Source of the DNA: JABDIP01 sp965237625
GTDB lineage: Bacteria; Pseudomonadota; Alphaproteobacteria; DSM-16000; Inquilinaceae
Direction of reading: 5' to 3'
NCBI GenBank assembly: GCA_965237625.1
Contig: CBDEGD010000025.1
Span: 93,060 to 157,059 of the forward strand
DNA: 64,000 bases
The translations under genes and the position numbers were made by a program. Below are positions 16,693-23,866 of this stretch, in pieces; the first letter of the stretch is position 1, and each line of letters starts with the position of its first letter. The notes beneath the pieces are model-generated. The model saw nothing but the letters and a program-made list of their open reading frames with translations, was not told the DNA's origin and made no database searches.

Positions 16693-16735
16693 CAACAACA
16701 TCACTGCTGAAATCTGTATCTGGGAGACAAGAACG

Positions 16736-17113
16736 ATGAGCAGCGTCAAATACACCGAAGATCATGAATGGGTCCGCATCGACGGCGATACCGGCACCAT
16801 CGGCATTACCGATTATGCGCAAGAGCAGTTGGGCGACGTCGTCTTCGTCGAACTGCCCGATGCGGGCCGCGCGGTCGAGAAGGGTGGCGATGCCGCGGTG
16901 GTGGAATCGGTCAAGGCGGCCAGCGAGATCTATGCGCCGATTGCCGGTGAGATCACCGAAATCAATCAGGCGGTCGCCGATGACCCATCCCTGGTCAACA
17001 CCTCCCCGACAGCCGATGGCTGGTTCTTTAAGATCAAGTTCGCCGATGCCGGAGATCTGGATGGGCTGATGGACGAGGCGGCTTACAAGAGCTTTGTCGA
17101 GGGCCTTGCCTGA
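16736..17113 (+). CDS. gcvH: Glycine cleavage system H protein
   Basis: A 125-residue lipoyl carrier protein that shuttles the aminomethyl group between P, T and L proteins. The lipoylated lysine is Lys60 in VVESVKAASEIYAP. N-terminal YTEDHEWVRIDGD and C-terminal DGWFFKIK are typical. The ATG at 16736 follows GGGAGACAAG. The stop overlaps the gcvPA start (TGATG). Confidence 0.98.
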   Translation: MSSVKYTEDHEWVRIDGDTGTIGITDYAQEQLGDVVFVELPDAGRAVEKGGDAAVVESVKAASEIYAPIAGEITEINQAVADDPSLVNTSPTADGWFFKIKFADAGDLDGLMDEAAYKSFVEGLA

Positions 17114-18459
17114 TGCGGTATCTGCCCCTGACCGATGCGGACCGGCAGGCCATGCTGGCGACCATCGGTGTTCCGTCTATCGAGGCCCTGTTCGAGGATG
17201 TGCCTGCGGCGGCCCGGCTGGATGGAACCATCGCCGGCCTGCCCGACCATCAGGGCGAGTTGCAGGTCGAGCGCTTCATGTCGGCGATGGCCGCGGAATC
17301 GGTGCCGGCCGGATCGGTGCCGAGCTTTCTCGGCGCCGGGGCCTACCGCCACCATGTGCCGGCGACGGTCGACTATATGATCCAGCGCGGCGAGTTCCTC
17401 ACCTCCTATACGCCGTATCAGCCGGAGGTGACCCAGGGCACGCTGCAGTACCTGTTCGAGTTCCAGACCCAGGTGGCGCTGCTGACCGGCATGGATGTGG
17501 CGAATGCCTCCATGTATGACGGCTCCACCGCCTGTGCCGAGGCGGTGATGATGGCCAACCGGGTGACCCGGCGCGGCAGGGCCATCCTGTCCGGCGGACT
17601 GCATCCGCACTACCGGGAATCCACCGCCACCATCGCCCATTTCACCGGATTCGAGCTGGTCCAGCCGGATCCGGACGCCAGCGGCGGCGAAGATCTGACG
17701 GCGCTGATCGACGACCAGACCTCCTGCGTCGTGGTCCAGAACCCGGATCTGTTCGGCCGGGTGCGCGATCTGAGCGGGCTGGCCAAGGCCTGTCAGGCCA
17801 AGGGCGCCCTGCTGATCGTGGCGGTGACCGAGATCGTCTCTCTCGGCCTGCTCACCCCGCCCGGTGAGATGGGCGCGGATATCGTTGTGGCCGAAGGGCA
17901 GTCGATCGGCAACTCGGTCAATTTCGGCGGCCCCTATGTCGGCCTCTTCGCCACCCGCGACAAGTTGGTACGGCAGATGCCGGGCCGGCTCTGCGGCGAG
18001 ACCGTCGATTCAGAGGGAAGGCGCGGCTACGTGCTGACCTTGTCGACCCGGGAACAGCATATCCGGCGCGAGAAGGCGACTAGCAACATCTGCACAAATA
18101 GCGGCTTGTGCGCTCTGGCTTTCACCATCCATCTGAGCCTGCTGGGCGAGCAGGGGTTGACCCGACTTGCCGAGACCAACCACGCCAACGCGATCCGACT
18201 GGCCGACATGCTGGCGGCGGTTCCGGGCGTCGAGGTGCTCAACGACAGCCTGTTCAACGAATTCACCATCCGGCTTTCGAGGCCGGCGGCAGCAGTCGTC
18301 GATGAATTGGCCGAACGCCGCGTACTCGCCGGCGTGCCGGTCAGCCGTCTGTGTCCCGATCAGGACAGTCTGGCCGATCTGCTGCTGGTGGCGGCGACCG
18401 AAATGACGACAGAATCGGATATGCAAGCGCTCTGCGACGGCCTGAAGGAGGTGCTGTGA
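17113..18459 (+). CDS. gcvPA: Glycine dehydrogenase (decarboxylating) subunit 1
   Basis: A 448-residue alpha subunit of the split P protein, which decarboxylates glycine together with GcvPB. Motifs: PSFLGAGAYRHHVPA, YTPYQPEVTQGTLQ, ANASMYDGSTACAEA, EGQSIGNSVNFGGPYVGLFA and KATSNICTNSGLCAL. This subunit lacks the PLP lysine, which is in subunit 2. It is coupled at both ends by one-base stop/start overlaps. A two-subunit P protein is one of the lineage clues. Confidence 0.97.
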   Translation: MRYLPLTDADRQAMLATIGVPSIEALFEDVPAAARLDGTIAGLPDHQGELQVERFMSAMAAESVPAGSVPSFLGAGAYRHHVPATVDYMIQRGEFLTSYTPYQPEVTQGTLQYLFEFQTQVALLTGMDVANASMYDGSTACAEAVMMANRVTRRGRAILSGGLHPHYRESTATIAHFTGFELVQPDPDASGGEDLTALIDDQTSCVVVQNPDLFGRVRDLSGLAKACQAKGALLIVAVTEIVSLGLLTPPGEMGADIVVAEGQSIGNSVNFGGPYVGLFATRDKLVRQMPGRLCGETVDSEGRRGYVLTLSTREQHIRREKATSNICTNSGLCALAFTIHLSLLGEQGLTRLAETNHANAIRLADMLAAVPGVEVLNDSLFNEFTIRLSRPAAAVVDELAERRVLAGVPVSRLCPDQDSLADLLLVAATEMTTESDMQALCDGLKEVL

Positions 18460-20000
18460 TGGCCTATGACCGCACCACCCCGACCTATACCGGCAATCGC
18501 GGCCTGGACATCGAGGAATTGCTGATCTTCGAGCAGGATCGGCCGGGCCAAAGCGGTATCGATATCGCGTCGCCGGATCTGAAGAGTCCGCGCCTGGGCG
18601 ATGTCGGACGGCGCGCCTCGATCGGCCTTCCGGGCCTGTCGGAGCCCGATGTGATGCGTCACTACACGAGGCTGAGTCAGAAGAACTTCGCCATCGATAC
18701 GGCGATGTATCCGCTCGGCTCCTGCACCATGAAGCACAATCCGCGCCTGAACGAGAAGATGGCGCGGCTGCCCGGTTTCGCCGACGTGCATCCCCTGCAG
18801 CCGGCCAGTACGGTGACCGGCGCGATCAAGCTGATCGACGCCCTGGCCGGCTGGCTGAAGGCGCTGACCGGCATGCCGGCGGTCGCCATGACACCGGGTG
18901 CGGGCGCCCATGGCGAGCTGTGCGGCATGATGGCGATCCGCTCCGCCCTGGAGGATCGCGGCGACGGGCGGGCGGCAGGGCGCAACCGCGTGCTGGTGCC
19001 GGAATCGGCCCATGGTACGAATCCCGCGACGGCGGCAGCCCTGGGCTTCACGGTCGATTCGATCCCGGCGGATGACCGGGGACGGGTCGATCTGGCGGCG
19101 TTCCGCGCCAAGCTCGGGCCGGATGTGGCCGCGATCATGCTGACCAATCCGAATACCTGCGGGCTGTTCGAGACCGATATCAAGGTGATCGCCGACGCGC
19201 TGCATGAGGCCGGCGGTCTGTTCTACTGCGACGGCGCCAATTTCAACGCCATTGTCGGCCGGGTGCGGCCGGGCGATCTCGGCATCGACGCCATGCACAT
19301 CAACCTGCACAAGACATTCTCCACCCCCCATGGCGGTGGCGGGCCGGGGGCCGGGCCGGTGGTGCTGTCGGAGGCCCTGGCGCCCTATGCGCCCTTGCCG
19401 GCGGTGATGCACGACAAGGACGGTCTGCGGCTGGTGGAACACCGTGACCAGTCGGCCGACGCCGCCAAAAGCTTCGGCCGCATGAAGGGCTTCAACGGCC
19501 AGATGGGCATGTTCGTCCGGGCTCTCGCCTACATACTGAGCCACGGTGCGGACGGTCTGCGTCAGGTCTCCGGCGACGCGGTACTGAACGCCAACTACAT
19601 CATGGCGTCGCTTCAGGATGTGATGACCCCGGCCTTCGGCGGCACCTGCATGCATGAGGTGCTGTTCGACGACCGGTTCCTGAACGGCACCGGCGTCAGC
19701 ACCCTCGATTTCGCCAAGGCGATGATGGATGAGGGCTTCCACCCGATGACCATGTATTTCCCCCTGGTCGTGCACGGAGCGATGCTGATCGAACCGACCG
19801 AGACGGAGAACAAGGACACGGTGGATCAGTTCATCGGCACCATGCGATCATTGGCGGACCGGGCCAAGGCCGGCGATACTGCCTATTTTGAAGGCGCGCC
19901 GTACCATACGCCACGCCGTCGTCTCGATGAGACCGGCGCGGCCCGCAAACCGGTGCTGCGTTGGCGTCCCGATCCGGAGACCAAAGCGGCAGCGGAATAG
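18459..20000 (+). CDS. gcvPB: Glycine dehydrogenase (decarboxylating) subunit 2
   Basis: A 513-residue PLP-containing beta subunit. The Schiff-base lysine is in HINLHKTFSTPHGGGGPG. Other motifs are MYPLGSCTMKHNPRLNE, FADVHPLQP, TPGAGAHGELCGM and the C-terminal MYFPLVVHGAMLIEPTETE. I start at the ATG at 18459, overlapping the gcvPA stop (TGATG) with AAGGAGG before it. Last gene of the gcv operon. No gcvL (dihydrolipoamide dehydrogenase) is present here. Confidence 0.97.
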   Translation: MAYDRTTPTYTGNRGLDIEELLIFEQDRPGQSGIDIASPDLKSPRLGDVGRRASIGLPGLSEPDVMRHYTRLSQKNFAIDTAMYPLGSCTMKHNPRLNEKMARLPGFADVHPLQPASTVTGAIKLIDALAGWLKALTGMPAVAMTPGAGAHGELCGMMAIRSALEDRGDGRAAGRNRVLVPESAHGTNPATAAALGFTVDSIPADDRGRVDLAAFRAKLGPDVAAIMLTNPNTCGLFETDIKVIADALHEAGGLFYCDGANFNAIVGRVRPGDLGIDAMHINLHKTFSTPHGGGGPGAGPVVLSEALAPYAPLPAVMHDKDGLRLVEHRDQSADAAKSFGRMKGFNGQMGMFVRALAYILSHGADGLRQVSGDAVLNANYIMASLQDVMTPAFGGTCMHEVLFDDRFLNGTGVSTLDFAKAMMDEGFHPMTMYFPLVVHGAMLIEPTETENKDTVDQFIGTMRSLADRAKAGDTAYFEGAPYHTPRRRLDETGAARKPVLRWRPDPETKAAAE

Positions 20001-20057
20001 GAGGACGATCTTGGCGTTTCGACTGCCGGGCCGATCGGGAGTACCGATCATAGGCCC

Positions 20058-20858
20058 TTGACCCGGTTGGGCACCCGCGTCCTGGCATTGTATCTGTGCG
20101 TGGCGATATTCCTGGTTTTCCTGGGCCAACGGATTGGCGACAGAGCCAGGATCGCCGATCAGGGCGTGACGGTCCTTGTGCCGTTGATGCCGTTCGGCAC
20201 TCGTGACATTTCCCACGGCGAGTTGATTAAATTGGTCTATGACACGCCGGAGATCCTGGCGCGGGTGCAGTCGGGGAAGTGGCCCAGTACCGGCACGCTC
20301 AAATTTACGCTCGACCCTGCCCATATCGCCCATTCGTCGGCCCTGTACGAGGGCGATGGACTGTCGGCCGGCGAAGTGGTGGTGAATTATACCAAGGGAA
20401 CTAAATATTGACCGGTTTCACCGCTCTCCTATGTCCGCCCGTTAGGCGCGGTCCGCGCGGTGGTGCAGCGCACCACAAGCGGGCAGCAACGCGGCGGGCG
20501 GTCTTAGGAGAGCGGCCTGCGGTGGTGCCTATTGGCCCTCTCGGGTGCGTTGCGACGCTTGCCCGATGCGCTGCATCGCGCCGCACGCCGCGCCTGCCCG
20601 AAAGGGCCAATAGGCACCATGAAACCGGTCAGTATTTTGTTCCCTTGGTATTATAGCTTCGGCGCGACCGGATCTGACATTTGGCCGTCATACCGTCGCC
20701 GGCTGGCGTTAGGCGACAGCTTCTTTGTGATGAGCGAAGGGCGGATTGCCGAATACCTCGATGCCCGATACGCGGTGCTGAAGGTCGATCCGGACGGGGC
20801 GAGCGTCGTGATCGGCATGGCGAACGACAAGGCGGAGACGATCAGCCCCGCACGCTGA
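20058..20858 (+). pseudogene. GDYXXLXY-like membrane-anchored protein interrupted by a 261-bp element
   Basis: The 5' part (20058-20389) encodes one membrane helix (VLALYLCVAIFLVFLG) and a periplasmic part with ISHGELIKLVYDTP, resembling the GDYXXLXY motif region. The 3' part (20651-20858) encodes GDSFFVMSEGRIAEYLDARY and LKVDPDGASVVIGM, the usual C-terminal block of that family. They are separated by a 261-bp palindromic element flanked by TTA. Removing the element and one TTA rejoins the frame exactly (VVVNYSFGATG). The insertion is 264 bp, so frame-neutral, but brings a TGA at 20409. The start is also uncertain: an AGGAGG-preceded TTG at 20011 is one base out of frame near a CCC run at 20055. 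Family assignment is by resemblance. Confidence 0.7.
20390..20650. mobile_element. 261-bp palindromic MITE-like element, copy 1
   Basis: Terminal inverted repeats of about 31 bp start TACCAAGGGAAC and run through TGACCGGTTTCA at both ends. The flanks are a 3-bp direct repeat TTA (20387-20389 and 20651-20653), and the insertion interrupts a gene whose frame is restored by excision. Inside are two more inverted-repeat arms: CCGCTCTCCT...AGGAGAGCGG, enclosing GTGGTGC/GCACCAC, and GGTGCCTATTGGCCC...GGGCCAATAGGCACC. There is no coding capacity for a transposase. A second copy of identical length is at 54444-54704. A TTA target would fit the TNA duplications of some IS5-family groups, but no parent element is visible. 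Confidence 0.88.
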
Positions 20859-20873
20859 CCGACAATTGGCCGA

Positions 20874-21809
20874 TTAATGAAGCTGGTTGGGTAAATCCTT
20901 GATGGCGTCATCGACCAGCGCGTCGCCTTTGGCCTTGTCGAGCTGGCCGCCGATGATGTCGCGGGCGGCAGCGATGGCCACATCGACGGCGACGCCACGG
21001 ACTTCGGCCACGGCGGCGGTCTCGGCCTGGGAAATGCGGTCCATTGCCATGGCTTCGCGGCGCTTCAGGGTCTCTTCCATGTCGGCGGCGGCATGCTCGC
21101 GAAGGCGCTCCGCCTCGGCCTGGGCGTGGGCGATGATCTCGCCAGCCTCGCCCAGCGCGTCACGCTGTTGGCGCTGGAAATTCGCCAGGGCCGCCTGGGC
21201 CTCTTCGCGCAGCCGTTGGGCCTCTTCCAGCTCGTCGCGGATTCGCCCGGCACGACCGTCGAGCGCACCCAGGATTGCGCGTTTGGCGGGCCGGAAAGCG
21301 ATCACCAGCAGTGCCAAGAGCGCCAGGACAAGCCAGAGTTCGGGCGCTACTCCGGCGTGATCATCGGCAGCACCATGATCGTCGGCGACGCCCACAATCT
21401 CGCCCGTAGTCGTTCCCTCGGCTTCTCCGGGCGCATCGCCTTCGCCACCGGGAACCACGTCCTCTACGACGTCGGTGACGGCATCGATGATGGTTTCGAT
21501 CAGCCCTTCATCGGAGCCTTCCGCCGCACCCTCGGCGGCTTCGCCGGTGGCGGGCCCTTCGATGGCTTCGCCGGTGGCGGGACTTTCGGCCTCAGCTGCC
21601 GGTTCGCCTTCGCCGCCGGGAATCACGTCTTCGACGGCCTCGGTGACCGTGTCGATAATCGTCTCGATCAGCCCCTCATCGGCTGCATCCGCCGCATTCT
21701 CCGTCGGCGCCTCCGCCTCCGATGCGTCAGCCGGTACCGCCGGTTGTTCGGTCGCCGGCGGCGTCTCGGTGGTCGCCTGGGCGACCGTCAGAACGGTCTC
21801 TTCGCTCAT
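20874..21809 (-). CDS. atpF: ATP synthase F0 subunit b with long repeated acidic N-terminal extension
   Basis: 311 residues against about 160-190 normally. The core is ordinary: one membrane helix (ELWLVLALLALLVIAFRP, about 157-174), then a charged coiled coil (RDELEEAQRLREEAQAALANF) forming the peripheral stalk, ending DIIGGQLDKAKGDALVDDAI. The oddity is residues 1-155: an acidic, Ala/Glu/Gly-rich region holding two copies of a module starting DEGLIETIID (residues 44 and 100), each continuing V-T-x-x-V-E-D-V-[IV]-P-G-G-E-G. It overlaps the b' gene (TAATG) and is last in the F0 operon. The extension precedes the membrane helix, so it should face the periplasm unless processed. Confidence 0.9.
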   Translation of the reverse strand: MSEETVLTVAQATTETPPATEQPAVPADASEAEAPTENAADAADEGLIETIIDTVTEAVEDVIPGGEGEPAAEAESPATGEAIEGPATGEAAEGAAEGSDEGLIETIIDAVTDVVEDVVPGGEGDAPGEAEGTTTGEIVGVADDHGAADDHAGVAPELWLVLALLALLVIAFRPAKRAILGALDGRAGRIRDELEEAQRLREEAQAALANFQRQQRDALGEAGEIIAHAQAEAERLREHAAADMEETLKRREAMAMDRISQAETAAVAEVRGVAVDVAIAAARDIIGGQLDKAKGDALVDDAIKDLPNQLH

Positions 21810-22300
21810 TACCGGGACTCCTTCAACGCGGCGTCGACACTGCCGGCAATCGCATTTTCATCCGCCGTGGCGCCGGTCAGTCGCTCGACGATGTCGCCGG
21901 CGGCGGCGATGGCGATACCGCGGATCTGGGTCTTGGCGTCTTCCTTGGCCTTGGCGATGCGCTGCTCGGCGGCGGATGCCTTCTCCGCCAGCCCCCGGGC
22001 GAACTCCGCCTGACGCTTGGCCGCCATCTCTGCGACCTCTTGGCTGGTTTGCGCCAGGACGGCACTCGCCTCGCCGCGGGCTTTCGCCAGCGCCGCCTCA
22101 TAGGCCGCGATCACCGACTCGGCCTCCTTCTTCAGAGACTCCGCCTTATCCAGATCGTCGGCGATGCGTTCCGAGCGCTCCTCCAGCACTTCCGCGATGC
22201 GCGGCAGCACCAGCCTGGCCATGACCAGATAGAGGAAGACAAAGATCACCGCGAGCCAGAAAAGCTGGCTGGCAAAGTATTGCGGATCGAATTGAGGCAT
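21809..22300 (-). CDS. atpG: ATP synthase F0 subunit b'
   Basis: 163 residues: a short N-terminus (MPQFDPQYFASQLFW), one membrane helix (LAVIFVFLYLVMARLVLP), then a long charged coiled coil rich in Ala, Glu and Lys. It pairs with subunit b to form the heterodimeric peripheral stalk typical of alphaproteobacteria and photosynthetic bacteria. It lies between atpE and atpF in the conserved order I-B-E-G-F. Naming of the two b-type genes varies between annotations. Confidence 0.94.
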   Translation of the reverse strand: MPQFDPQYFASQLFWLAVIFVFLYLVMARLVLPRIAEVLEERSERIADDLDKAESLKKEAESVIAAYEAALAKARGEASAVLAQTSQEVAEMAAKRQAEFARGLAEKASAAEQRIAKAKEDAKTQIRGIAIAAAGDIVERLTGATADENAIAGSVDAALKESR

Positions 22301-22350
22301 GGCGCTTGTCCCCGCCGCCGACGATACCTGCCGGCGGCTTCTGAGTCGGC

Positions 22351-22575
22351 TTAGCCGAACAGTGCGATCAGGGCGACAATCAGTGCGAACAGCGCGATGG
22401 CTTCCGTCACGGCAAAGCCGATCCAGATATTGGCACCGATCTCTTCCTTCGAGGCCGGGTTCCGTGCCAGGGCAGAGATGTAGCTCGACCAGACGTTGCC
22501 CACGCCGATACCGGCGCCGATCATGCCGATCGCCGCGAGACCCGCGCCGATGAACTTGGCTGCATCCGCTTCCAT
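22351..22575 (-). CDS. atpE: ATP synthase F0 subunit c
   Basis: A 74-residue hairpin of two membrane helices forming the proton-driven c ring. Helix 1 is Gly/Ala-rich (FIGAGLAAIGMIGAGIGVG), the polar loop is LARNPAS, and the proton-carrying Glu is in GFAVTEAIALFALIVALI. The sequence around Glu shows no sodium-type ligand set that I can recognise. The ATG follows AGGAAGGAC. Confidence 0.98.
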   Translation of the reverse strand: MEADAAKFIGAGLAAIGMIGAGIGVGNVWSSYISALARNPASKEEIGANIWIGFAVTEAIALFALIVALIALFG

Positions 22576-22632
22576 GATGATGTCCTTCCTAGATTTAGTT
22601 TTTCGCGAGGGCCGGGCGGCCCCGGTGAACGG

Positions 22633-23355
22633 TTAGTGCAGGTGCAATGCGTCGTGCAGATAGACGCAGGTGAGGATCGTGAAGATGTACGCCTGAAGCA
22701 CGGCAATGCCGATCTCAAGCGCTGTCAACGGGATCAGGAATATGAACGGGATGACGCCGAAGATGCCCATCAGGGCAACAAATCCGGCGATCACTTTCAG
22801 CAGCACGTGGCCGACGGTCATATTAGCGAACAGGCGCACCGACAGGCTGACCGGGCGCGACAGGTAAGACACCAGCTCGACCGGGATGAGAATGAAGGCG
22901 GTCCACCACGGCGCGCCGTGCGGGAAAAACAGGCTGAGAAACTTGAACCCGTGCCGCCAGATGCCGATCACGGTCACGCCGACGAAAATCAGCGCCGCCA
23001 GTCCGAAGGTCACGATGACATGGCTGGTCACGGTGAAACCGCCAGGGATCATGCCGATCACATTGGCGAACAACACGAAGACGAACAGGGTGAAGATGAA
23101 CGGGAAGTAGGGCCGGCCGGCATTGCCGACATTGTCCCGTATCATATTGGCGATCACTTCGTAGAAGATCTCCGCCAGCGACTGCCAGCGGGTCGGCACC
23201 AGCGCCCGGCCGCTCATGCTGGCGACCAGAAACAATGTCGCGACGAGCGCCGCGATCACCATGAACATCGATGAATTGGTGAAAGACAGGTCGAGTTCCC
23301 CCATTCTCAGGGGAACGATCGGCTTGATCTCAAACTGTTCAAGCGGCCCGGCCAC
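22633..23355 (-). CDS. atpB: ATP synthase F0 subunit a
   Basis: A 240-residue integral membrane subunit forming the proton half-channels. The essential arginine lies in RPVSLSVRLFANMTVGHVLL; PYFPFIFTLFVFVLFANVIGMIPG and GVIPFIFLIPLTALEIGIAVLQAYIFTIL are the other family stretches. N-terminal EQFEIKPIVPL is typical of alphaproteobacteria. It follows atpI after 9 bp. Confidence 0.97.
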   Translation of the reverse strand: MAGPLEQFEIKPIVPLRMGELDLSFTNSSMFMVIAALVATLFLVASMSGRALVPTRWQSLAEIFYEVIANMIRDNVGNAGRPYFPFIFTLFVFVLFANVIGMIPGGFTVTSHVIVTFGLAALIFVGVTVIGIWRHGFKFLSLFFPHGAPWWTAFILIPVELVSYLSRPVSLSVRLFANMTVGHVLLKVIAGFVALMGIFGVIPFIFLIPLTALEIGIAVLQAYIFTILTCVYLHDALHLH

Positions 23356-23364
23356 TCGTCTCTC

Positions 23365-23742
23365 CTAACTCTGCTTCCGCTCGGCCTGTGCGGCCGCCTT
23401 GCGTTCCTTGGCCTGGCGCTCGATCTCCTGCGCCGCGCGGTAGACATTGCGAAACGCCGCACCGCAGCCCAGTAGAAAGAACAGGATCAGCAGCCAAGGC
23501 TGTGTCCCAAGCCATTTATCGAGAGCGATACCGATACCGGTACCGACTAGAACGGCAACCACCAACTCCACCGCGATCCGCATGCCGGCGCCCATGCCTT
23601 CGGAGCCGCCGCTTGGCCTGCCATCGCTCGGCCCCGTGCCCGGTCGCCCGTGTCGGGACTTGGCCGCTTCCAGTCGCCGGTCCAGCGCCTTAAGCGATCC
23701 CTTGTCCTCTGCTGCGGGCCGGTCGCGGTCCCCTTCGGTCAC
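23365..23742 (-). CDS. atpI: ATP synthase protein I
   Basis: 125 residues with a polar N-terminus of about 50 residues, two membrane helices (MRIAVELVVAVLVGTGIGIAL and PWLLILFFLLGCGAAFRNVYR) and a basic, Ala-rich tail. AtpI assists assembly of the c ring. The start is a GTG at 23742. First gene of the F0 operon, with a promoter-like sequence 40-70 bp upstream. Confidence 0.9.
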   Translation of the reverse strand: MTEGDRDRPAAEDKGSLKALDRRLEAAKSRHGRPGTGPSDGRPSGGSEGMGAGMRIAVELVVAVLVGTGIGIALDKWLGTQPWLLILFFLLGCGAAFRNVYRAAQEIERQAKERKAAAQAERKQS

Positions 23743-23782
23743 AACGTGCGGATTTCCCTAGCCCCCAGCGAAACGCGCCGCA

Positions 23783-23811
23783 ACTTAAGGAGTGGTCGGT
23801 ATTGCTGTCAA
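23783..23811 (-). promoter_or_regulatory. Probable sigma-70 promoter of the atpIBEGF operon
   Basis: On the minus strand a perfect TTGACA, a 17-bp spacer and TTAAGT lie about 40 bp before the atpI start, in the gap after smc. It suggests that the F0 operon has its own promoter. Confidence 0.5.
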
Positions 23812-23866
23812 GAATGGAAACCCAGGCGGTTTGCCACCGATCCGGCGAGGCATGTGGACGCCGTCG

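Noticed and set aside
20390..20650. The 261-bp element as a structured non-coding RNA gene
   Set aside because: TTA target duplication and interruption of a reading frame show an inserted mobile element; RNA function is not excluded but not supported.
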